From assembly GCA_030667645.1 (NCBI GenBank), contig DAOUVM010000211.1:1-5204 (forward strand): 5,204 bases of DNA, written 5' to 3'. Position 1 is the stretch's first letter; each line of letters begins with the position of its first letter. The DNA is from Ardenticatenales bacterium (GTDB lineage: Bacteria > Chloroflexota > Anaerolineae > Promineifilales > UBA4811). A program made the translations under genes and the position numbers. The notes under the pieces are model-generated. The model ran no database searches and was not told the DNA's origin. It saw only the letters and a list, made by a program, of their open reading frames with translations. Shown here piece by piece: positions 1 through 4,646 of this stretch.

Positions 1-32
1 AACCGTCCATGTGCTGCGGTGTCAAATCCTGG

Positions 33-431
33 CTATGATTCGATCAGATAGTCCCAGGTCAACTCGACCGCAGGACGGAGCGTCGCTGCGACAGAGCAGT
101 ACTTGGTCTCGGAAAGCTCGATCGCCTGCTGCACCGCCTTTTCGCTCACATCGCCGCGCAGACGAAACACTGTATGAATCCGGCGAAATGCCCAGGGTGC
201 GTCAGATTCCTGCTCTCCCCGCACTTCCACCGCTAACGATTCCAGATTTTGCCGTTTCTTGCGCAAAATCTCCACAATGTCGTAGGCAGAGCATCCCGCC
301 AGTGCGACCAGCAAGAGATCAGACGGTTTCATTCCGACGCCATCCGCCGGAGACGATAGCACCACCGAATGACCGGTGCTATCGATAGCCACAAATTGCT
401 TCTCCTCCAACCACTTGACAATGACCGACAT
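33..431 (-). CDS. OsmC-family protein, second of a tandem pair
   Basis: A 132-aa protein of the OsmC/Ohr superfamily, cytosolic proteins that reduce peroxides (Ohr/OsmC types) or have undefined thiol roles (YhfA types). Both family cysteines are visible: C47 in LVALAGCSAYD, at the start of the long central helix, and C112 in SETKYCSVA. The KPSDLLLVALAGC stretch and the helix continuing into ILRKKRQ resemble the YhfA-like branch more than classical Ohr, so substrate is not assigned. Length is normal for the family. The start is fixed by AGGAG 5 nt upstream of ATG, and the gene begins 2 nt after the stop of the preceding OsmC gene, which suggests translational coupling. It is the last visible gene of the repressor-PDO-OsmC-OsmC operon and ends in TAG. 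It is clearly a paralogue of its neighbour but diverged, with a shorter N-terminus. Family call is firm; the reaction is not known from sequence. Confidence 0.93.
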   Translation of the reverse strand: MSVIVKWLEEKQFVAIDSTGHSVVLSSPADGVGMKPSDLLLVALAGCSAYDIVEILRKKRQNLESLAVEVRGEQESDAPWAFRRIHTVFRLRGDVSEKAVQQAIELSETKYCSVAATLRPAVELTWDYLIES

Positions 432-433
432 AC

Positions 434-883
434 CTACTCCTCAGCCAGGGCCGGCTCGTTCTCGATCCGGAATCGGGAAACAATCGTGGCCTTGGGTCTG
501 AGGCCGGCCGCAATCGAGCAGTACTTTTCCTCAGACAGCTCAACGGCCCGCTCCACCGCACCGGGATCAACATCCCGGCCGTGGATCACAAATTCCATCT
601 CTATGTCGCTGTACAGTTTGGGGTGTTCTTCAACGCGGTCGCCGATAACGTTGATCTCAAAACCGGTCACATCCTGGCGCTTTTTTCGCAGGATGCTGAT
701 AACATCCATCGCCGTGCAGCCGGCCAAGCTGATAAGCAACAACTCCATCGGCGACGGCCCGGTGGGCCCACCGGGCGCAGCCGGCGAGTCCATGGGAACC
801 GTCTGGCCACCTGCAGTAACACCCTCAAAGGCGAACCCTCCCCGCCAGATCGCTTTGACTCGTTTCTGGTTCGTATTGACCAT
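434..883 (-). CDS. OsmC-family protein, first of a tandem pair
   Basis: A 149-aa OsmC-family protein. Family landmarks are SPMELLLISLAGCTAMD with C56, the central helix running into ILRKKRQ, and SEEKYCSIAAGLRP with C122. In peroxidatic OsmC/Ohr proteins these two cysteines form the catalytic disulfide; whether this YhfA-like member acts on peroxides, persulfides or another substrate is not shown by the sequence. Compared with its neighbour it carries about ten extra N-terminal residues and a Gly/Pro-rich segment (residues 33-45, with PGGPTGPSP). The ATG start is supported by GGAGG 9 nt upstream, which lies inside the end of the PDO gene. Only 4 nt separate it from the PDO stop. It ends in TAG, 2 nt before the next OsmC start. 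Such tight packing indicates a single transcript and suggests that the PDO may be the disulfide reductant for one or both OsmC proteins (inference). Confidence 0.93.
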   Translation of the reverse strand: MVNTNQKRVKAIWRGGFAFEGVTAGGQTVPMDSPAAPGGPTGPSPMELLLISLAGCTAMDVISILRKKRQDVTGFEINVIGDRVEEHPKLYSDIEMEFVIHGRDVDPGAVERAVELSEEKYCSIAAGLRPKATIVSRFRIENEPALAEE

Positions 884-887
884 CCCG

Positions 888-1544
888 TCAATCCTCCACC
901 CCGGCCGACAGGGCCTCTCGTATCTTTTCCAACACCATCGGCTCCGGCGCCGCTCCCTCGAGGTGAAAATCCTCGTTGATCACCGAACGGGGTACACCCA
1001 TCACCTGGTATCTATTGGCCAGGTGCGGGAACTCGGTCGCTTCCACCATATCGGTCCTTACCATTTCACTGGCAACTGCCAGATTAAAGCCCAGCACAAC
1101 GGCTTGCGGGCAGTACGCTCAGGTAGGCGTTACGTAGACCTGAATGTGTACCGGCTCGCGTATCCCTTGAACATACTCTAATGCGGCTGAAGACAGTTGG
1201 GGTTCTCCCGTGCTGGCCAGCTTGATCGACTCGATCAGGGAACTGAACTCGTAACCTGACGGGATGCCAAAGAAGCGAATTCCATAGTCCTGCTCACCGA
1301 TGACCGCCACGGCCGGAATCTTGTCAATTCCGTACACCGCGGCCTCTTGCTTGTCCAGCACAAAGTCATAGATCTCTGCGTTGATCCGAGCATCCAAACT
1401 CGCCACCTCCTCAATCAACTGGCGAGTCTCGCGGCAGAACTGGCATTCGAATTCTTGGGTGAACATCACCAGGCGGACCGCATTGGGCAACTCGCCCAAC
1501 GCTTTCTTGACCTCTTGTCGGGTCCCATCATCTAACAGAGTCAT
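888..1544 (-). CDS. Two-domain protein disulfide oxidoreductase (PDO, glutaredoxin-like), probable selenoprotein with in-frame TGA
   Basis: Read through one in-frame TGA (1119-1121), this is a 218-aa protein with two thioredoxin-fold domains, as in bacterial and archaeal PDOs. These are cytosolic dithiol/disulfide exchange enzymes, often reduced by a thioredoxin reductase. Domain 1 (about 1-115) has FTQEFECQFC with C34/C37 and the cis-proline loop DKIPAV (P77). A GIRFFGIPSGYEF stretch typical of the family follows. Domain 2 (about 130-218) opens with HIQVYVTPT, then TGA as residue 142, then A-Y-C145-P, and carries the MVEATEFPHLANRYQVMGVP signature with P185. Homologues have TPTCPYCP here, so the TGA replaces the first active-site Cys, giving U-A-Y-C. 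No frameshift is needed, and codons on both sides encode conserved family sequence. The ATG start has GAGG 8 nt upstream. The true stop is also TGA (888-890), overlapping the SD of the next gene. Alternatives are a TGC-to-TGA mutation or sequencing error giving a 141-aa truncated protein. Identity as PDO is firm; selenocysteine is strongly suggested but unproven. Confidence 0.88.
1076..1113 (-). promoter_or_regulatory. Candidate bacterial SECIS hairpin downstream of the UGA
   Basis: Counting from the base after UGA, CUGCC (nt 6-10) pairs with GGCAG (nt 39-43), and AAGCC (nt 14-18) pairs with GGCUU (nt 28-32). A 3x6 internal loop separates the two 5-bp stems, and a 9-nt apical loop, GUUGUGCUG, caps them. 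The UGA-to-loop distance is 18 nt and the loop starts with G. Bacterial SECIS elements are described with a loop 16-37 nt after UGA and a G in the first two loop positions, and this hairpin meets both. The stems overlap coding sequence, so chance pairing in GC-rich DNA cannot be excluded. No energy calculation was done. Confidence 0.6.
1119..1121 (-). other. Probable selenocysteine (UGA) codon in the PDO gene
   Basis: This TGA lies in frame at codon 142, between HIQVYVTPT and AYCPQAV. It takes the place of the N-terminal nucleophilic Cys of the second CxxC motif. Sec/Cys exchange at exactly this kind of position is the standard signature of redox selenoproteins. It is one base from TGC, the codon used for C145 three codons later, so point mutation or base-call error remains the main alternative. 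Confidence 0.75.
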
Positions 1545-1612
1545 GCCATCATCCTCTCACATCCTGCTCCACTGGGCGAATTCAGGTACTCGTCTACCGG
1601 CGCCATCGGTGG

Positions 1613-1882
1613 CTAGACCTTGGACAGGACAGCCAACAACTGCTCTATTAGCTGCTCCTCGGTCAAGCCAGGCTCCCGGTCATTCATACATTGTAGGGCA
1701 TAGCGACGGGCAAAGATCAAGCTGACGTTCTGGAGCGCCGAGCGGGCGGCCGACAACTGCTGTAGCACCTCGTAGCAGTCTCGATCAGCCTCCAGCATCC
1801 GCTGCACCCCGCGCACCTGTCCCTCGATCCGACGTAGCCGAATCAGCAGATCTGATCTAACCTCTTCTGGGATTGACTGCAT
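1613..1882 (-). CDS. CsoR/RcnR/CstR-family transcriptional repressor, CstR-like
   Basis: An 89-aa all-helical repressor of the DUF156 family, which senses Cu(I), Ni/Co, formaldehyde or persulfides and releases DNA on binding. The family core LIRLRRIEGQVRGVQRMLE is at about residues 13-31, then DRDC36YEVLQQLSAARSALQ, then RRYALQC65. C36 and C65 match the two cysteines of CsoR, but the position four before C65 is Tyr61. Copper CsoRs have His there, and persulfide-sensing CstRs lack it. That favours sulfur-species sensing over copper, although a divergent metal sensor is possible. The ATG at 1882 is chosen because GGTGA lies 5 nt upstream; an in-frame GTG at 1894 would add four residues (MVIN). 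It is the first gene of the operon, 68 nt before the PDO gene with no terminator between. A candidate operator overlaps its own promoter, which implies autoregulation. Ends in TAG. Confidence 0.92.
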   Translation of the reverse strand: MQSIPEEVRSDLLIRLRRIEGQVRGVQRMLEADRDCYEVLQQLSAARSALQNVSLIFARRYALQCMNDREPGLTEEQLIEQLLAVLSKV

Positions 1883-1902
1883 GTTGATCACCACTCATTG
1901 CA

Positions 1903-1921
1903 TATACCCTACTCCGGTATA
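1903..1921. promoter_or_regulatory. Candidate operator of the CsoR/CstR-like repressor
   Basis: An inverted repeat, TATACC (1903-1908) and GGTATA (1916-1921), has 7 nt between its arms. It spans from the -10 edge across the predicted transcription start, where bound repressor would block RNA polymerase. CsoR/CstR-family operators are known as AT-flanked C-tract/G-tract dyads (TACC…GGTA), and this fits. Regulation of the whole operon by the adjacent repressor is inferred from position. Confidence 0.72.
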
Positions 1922-1949
1922 GTATACAGCCAGACGACGGCTCTGTCAA
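1921..1949 (-). promoter_or_regulatory. Sigma-70-type promoter of the repressor-PDO-OsmC operon
   Basis: On the minus strand the -35 is a perfect TTGACA (1944-1949), followed by a 17-nt spacer and the -10 TATACT (1921-1926, one mismatch to TATAAT). Transcription should start near 1914, leaving a leader of about 30 nt before the repressor ATG at 1882. Confidence 0.82.
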
Positions 1950-2071
1950 GTGGGAGCCAACCGTATCGGAAAAGGCACTTCTGATCTTGTTCAGAGCCTC
2001 GTGGACTAGTACCCTTGGGGCAACAGAGTCCGTCATCTGCATGCCGTTCCTTTTGGACGCGTACAGTCGCC

Positions 2072-2099
2072 TTGACAGGCAATTGCGACATGATATACT
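2072..2099 (+). promoter_or_regulatory. Sigma-70-type promoter with extended -10 for the lipoprotein operon
   Basis: A perfect -35 TTGACA (2072-2077), a 16-nt spacer and -10 TATACT (2094-2099), preceded by TG one base upstream (2091-2092), make an extended -10. The predicted start near 2106 gives a leader of about 28 nt to the ATG at 2134. This also argues against any earlier translation start in the same frame. The 122 nt between this site and the divergent promoter's -35 show no gene or clear signal. Confidence 0.8.
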
Positions 2100-2133
2100 G
2101 CCTACCGCTGGGTCTTGCGCATGGATCCGAATC

Positions 2134-3069
2134 ATGAAGAGAACCGCCTTCCGGGCGACCCTGCTCCCACCCCTGCTTTTGGCGCTCGCTGGGCTGGCTT
2201 GTGGGCTGACCAATCCGCTGGAGAATCAAGAGGCTATTAGCACGGCCGCTGCGTTGGCCCCAACACTCAAGGCAGCCGCTGTCGACCTGGCTCCCACCTT
2301 GGAGGCAGTGGTAACTGACCTGGCACCCGCTATCGAGGCTGCCGCCACGGCTCTCATGATCGCCACGCCGGAGGAGGTGCCCATGGAATTGGCAACGACG
2401 GTGCAAACAGCAGCCTCCGCAACACCGGGGCCCCCAGGTCCTACGCCTATCGGCGGCATTGAGGAATTCCTCGGCTTGACTGACGCCACCACAGGGCTCA
2501 GCGGACTGGCGAGTTTCCGCCAGGCCGCCACACTGAGCTTCAGCGGCAACGGAGAGACGGGCAAAGTGGATTATTGGGCCGAGTTCACCACTGCTCCGCA
2601 GGCCACTCATGCGCAGGTCGCGCTGAGCGGGCTGGCGGCTGCCGGGCTGCCCATTCCCACCTTTGAGTACATGATCATCGAGAATGCTGCGTGGATCAAG
2701 ATCGGCCGACAACCGTGGATTCCCATAGCGGAAGAGATCGAGACGTTGACTGGCCAGCAACCGTTCAGCGCCGACGACTTTTTTCTCGGCGTTCCATCCG
2801 CTCAGCGCGTGCTTCCCAACCAGTTCATTGGCGGAGTTGAGTGCAAGCACTATATCTATGACGTAACAGAGCTCCAACTCGAGGGTGGTTCGTTGAGCTC
2901 CGCCAGTGGCGAAATCTACACCGCGCTGGAGGGTGGTTATGTGGTGCAATACACTCTTCACGGAGTGGGCTCGCTGGACGAGTTCTTTGCGGGCCAGTCC
3001 GGCACGGTTGATCTGTCCTACACGGTCTCTGACGTCAACTCTGGCATCACCATCCGGCCGCCACGCTAG
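2134..3069 (+). CDS. Predicted lipoprotein with hendecad repeats and a LolA/LppX-like domain
   Basis: A 311-aa exported protein of unassigned function. The N-terminus is a signal peptide: MKR, then a hydrophobic run LLPPLLLALAGLA, then C23 as probable lipidation site. The lipobox GLAC is not canonical because -3 is Gly. Residues 40-72 are three near-identical 11-residue repeats of the type [A/D]LAPTLEAxxx, probably an amphipathic helix. A Thr/Pro/Gly-rich linker (about 88-108) follows. The rest (about 109-311) is beta-rich, with LASFRQAATLSFSG, AWIKIGRQPWIPI and VECKHYIYDVTE. These resemble the 'average stress on residue' pattern of LolA/LppX/LprG-type lipid-binding lipoproteins; this is fold-level inference only. 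The start at 2134 is chosen because the signal peptide begins there and the promoter lies just upstream. The SD is weak (GGAT). The next lipoprotein gene begins 18 nt after its TAG stop, so they are co-transcribed. Confidence 0.85.
   Translation: MKRTAFRATLLPPLLLALAGLACGLTNPLENQEAISTAAALAPTLKAAAVDLAPTLEAVVTDLAPAIEAAATALMIATPEEVPMELATTVQTAASATPGPPGPTPIGGIEEFLGLTDATTGLSGLASFRQAATLSFSGNGETGKVDYWAEFTTAPQATHAQVALSGLAAAGLPIPTFEYMIIENAAWIKIGRQPWIPIAEEIETLTGQQPFSADDFFLGVPSAQRVLPNQFIGGVECKHYIYDVTELQLEGGSLSSASGEIYTALEGGYVVQYTLHGVGSLDEFFAGQSGTVDLSYTVSDVNSGITIRPPR
2251..2349 (+). repeat. Three tandem 33-bp units encoding 11-residue repeats
   Basis: The units 2251-2283, 2284-2316 and 2317-2349 encode ALAPTLKAAAV, DLAPTLEAVVT and DLAPAIEAAAT. 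The protein repeat is clear while the DNA has drifted at synonymous positions, so the repeat is old and kept at protein level. Period 11 matches the hendecad of helical or right-handed coiled-coil segments. Confidence 0.8.
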
Positions 3070-3087
3070 GAAAGGTGGAAATAACTC

Positions 3088-3750
3088 GTGAAGAGATTTT
3101 GGACACTGCTTTTCTTGGTTCTCCTAACCAGTTGCAGGTCAGGCCCCGAAAAGTGCCGCACCGCCAAGGCACTGTTCGAAGATAATTTCAACAATGAGGC
3201 CTGCGGTTGGGACAAGTATGACAGGGAAGAGGCCTCGGCCGGCTATGCGGACACCGAGTACTTTGTTGCCGTCCACCAACCCAACACATCAGCCGTTGCC
3301 GTTCCTGGAGCCCAGTTTGCCGACGTGTCCATTGAAGCAGACGTCCGTCTGGGCAGTGGGTTGCCCGATAACAACCTGGGCCTCTTGTGCCGCTACCAGG
3401 ATATGGACCATTTCTACGCGTTTCTAATTAGCACCGATGGCTTTTATGCCATCGTCCGAGTTAGCGACAGCGCGTCCTTTCAGACCCTGTCCGGGGACGG
3501 GAAGCACCTGATGCCAAGTGACGCCATCTTGACAGAGGCCGGTGCCGTGAACCAGATTCGAGCAGAGTGCACCGGTGATCAATTGACGCTTTATGTCAAT
3601 GGGCAGCAATTGGCCAGCGTTTCTGATGATCAACTCACCTCCGGCGACATCGGATTCATCGTCAGCACTTATAATGAAGGCGCGACCGAAGTCCGCTTTG
3701 ACAACCTGTTCGTCCGAGAGCCGATCGCGCCGCTTGGTGAATCTGAATAG
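3088..3750 (+). CDS. Predicted lipoprotein with a ConA-like (DUF1080/LamG-type) domain
   Basis: A 220-aa predicted lipoprotein. The signal peptide KRFWTLLFLVLLTSC ends in a canonical lipobox, LTSC, with C16 as the lipidated residue. The mature part starts with ALFEDNFNNEACGWDKYD, the usual opening strand of bacterial concanavalin-A-like jelly-roll domains. It continues with GLLCRYQDMDHFYAFLIS and ends in LYVNGQQLA…SGDIGFIV…VRFDNLFVRE. Such domains occur in sugar-hydrolase-like DUF1080 proteins and in many Chloroflexota surface proteins. No catalytic residues can be named, so binding of carbohydrate or protein is only a possibility. The start is GTG with GGTGG 9 nt upstream. The gene is 18 nt downstream of the first lipoprotein gene and is a diverged paralogue of the third. 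Extra cysteines (C23, C39 and others) might form disulfides outside the membrane. Ends in TAG. Confidence 0.88.
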   Translation: MKRFWTLLFLVLLTSCRSGPEKCRTAKALFEDNFNNEACGWDKYDREEASAGYADTEYFVAVHQPNTSAVAVPGAQFADVSIEADVRLGSGLPDNNLGLLCRYQDMDHFYAFLISTDGFYAIVRVSDSASFQTLSGDGKHLMPSDAILTEAGAVNQIRAECTGDQLTLYVNGQQLASVSDDQLTSGDIGFIVSTYNEGATEVRFDNLFVREPIAPLGESE

Positions 3751-3858
3751 GCTGAGACGCGCTCAGAGCTTGGTCGGGAGCTGACGTTGCCGGAGCGCAG
3801 CATCGGGGACGTCGTCGGCCGGCTAGAGAACTCGGGATCACTGCAGGAGGATCATCCA

Positions 3859-4500
3859 ATGCATCTGTCCAAACTTGCACTACTGTGTACAGTACTCTCG
3901 TTACTGGCAGGTTGCGCTGGTCTGGGTGGGGAAAGGCAATCAGGCGGGATCATCTACCAGGATGACTTTTCTGTCGAGTCGGAGGACTGGCTGCTAGAGT
4001 CCGATCTTGATGCCAGCGCTAGCTATCTCGACGGGCAACTGCAGTTAGGAGTCTCTTCGCCGAATCTGATCGCCTGGGCTGAGCTGGAGGAGCATCAGTT
4101 CGATGACTTTGAACTGGAAGCAGAAGCCACCCAGCTTTCCGGCCCAGACAACAACAGCTATGGCATCGTCTTTCGAATGAAGAATCCCTCAGCCCATTAT
4201 AGCTTTGACATTAGTGGAGACGGCTACTATCGCTTCAACCGACGCGATGAGACAGAGGGCGGCCGGTGGACGGAGATCATAGATTGGCTTGAATCTCCCG
4301 CGATTCACCGGGGCGCAAGCACAAACATGATCAGGATCGTTGCTCAAGGCAACCAGTTTTCCTTTTACATCAATGGACAACTCGTGGCAGAAGCCAATGA
4401 TGATGCCTACCGGTCGGGCTCGATTGGCTTGAGTGCGGGGTCCTTTCACGAACCCGGCGTCGAGATCGCGTTTGACAATCTAGTCGTCCGCAGACCATAG
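3859..4500 (+). CDS. Predicted lipoprotein with a ConA-like domain, paralogue of the preceding gene
   Basis: A 213-aa predicted lipoprotein. The signal peptide MHLSKLALLCTVLSLLAGC has a canonical LAGC lipobox with C19. The mature domain repeats the layout of the preceding gene: IIYQDDFSVESEDW, then NNSYGIVFRMKNPSAHYSFDIS, FYINGQLVAEANDD, SGSIGLSAG and VEIAFDNLVVRRP. This is the same predicted jelly-roll (DUF1080/LamG-like) fold. It lacks the additional mature-domain cysteines of its paralogue. The ATG at 3859 has an ideal AGGAGG 8 nt upstream; an in-frame earlier start at 3787 would bury the signal peptide and is rejected. The 108-nt gap after the previous gene contains no clear promoter or terminator, so it probably belongs to the same transcript. 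It is followed by a strong hairpin at 4579-4604. Ligand and role are unknown. Confidence 0.9.
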   Translation: MHLSKLALLCTVLSLLAGCAGLGGERQSGGIIYQDDFSVESEDWLLESDLDASASYLDGQLQLGVSSPNLIAWAELEEHQFDDFELEAEATQLSGPDNNSYGIVFRMKNPSAHYSFDISGDGYYRFNRRDETEGGRWTEIIDWLESPAIHRGASTNMIRIVAQGNQFSFYINGQLVAEANDDAYRSGSIGLSAGSFHEPGVEIAFDNLVVRRP

Positions 4501-4578
4501 ACGTTGCCAGCCCCGGGGAACGACCCGGACCGCTGCATAGGGGCCGGCAGACCAGAGCTGGCCATCCCCATCCATAGA

Positions 4579-4604
4579 CAGAGCCCCGCTTGCGCGGGGC
4601 TCTG
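4579..4604. terminator. Intrinsic terminator-like hairpin between convergent genes
   Basis: CAGAGCCCCGC (4579-4589) pairs perfectly over 11 bp with GCGGGGCTCTG (4594-4604) around a TTGC tetraloop. On the plus strand it is followed by CGTTTGG, a poor U-tract; on the minus strand no T-run follows. It sits 78 nt after the third lipoprotein gene and 42 nt beyond the stop of the convergent trpB gene, so it may serve both. The rest of the 146-nt gap shows no gene. Confidence 0.7.
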
Positions 4605-4646
4605 CGTTTGGTGCCTCTGAACCTCCATCCAGTGAAGAGTACAGGA

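Noticed and set aside
888..1097. Separate 69-aa gene starting at a GTG, distinct from the upstream PDO fragment
   Set aside because: It is in frame with the upstream fragment, lacks an SD, and starts downstream of the CxxC that its own domain requires. It is the second half of the PDO domain.
1119..1121. The TGA as evidence of a recoded genetic code (TGA = Trp or Gly)
   Set aside because: The aligned residue is a catalytic Cys, not Trp/Gly. The other genes contain no in-frame TGA, and the PDO gene uses TGA as its real stop.
369..1181. 270-codon plus-strand open frame opposite the OsmC and PDO genes
   Set aside because: Ser/Arg/Pro-rich shadow of three well-supported minus-strand genes, with no recognisable domain.
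1987..2133. Upstream 49-codon extension of the first lipoprotein gene
   Set aside because: The extension contains the promoter (2072-2099) and would put the signal peptide inside the protein; translation from 2134 fits both.
1909..2961. 350-codon open frame on the minus strand opposite the first lipoprotein gene
   Set aside because: Low-complexity Gly/Ser/Arg-rich translation with no family features, antisense to a gene with signal peptide and promoter. It also overlaps the divergent promoter region.
3752..3766. CTGAG-N5-CTCAG hairpin after the second lipoprotein gene as a terminator
   Set aside because: Only 5 bp and no T-run follows; the third lipoprotein gene is more likely on the same transcript.
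3782..4509. GACGTTGCC seen shortly after both ConA-like lipoprotein genes
   Set aside because: Only 9 bp with no wider similarity between the flanks, so chance is sufficient.
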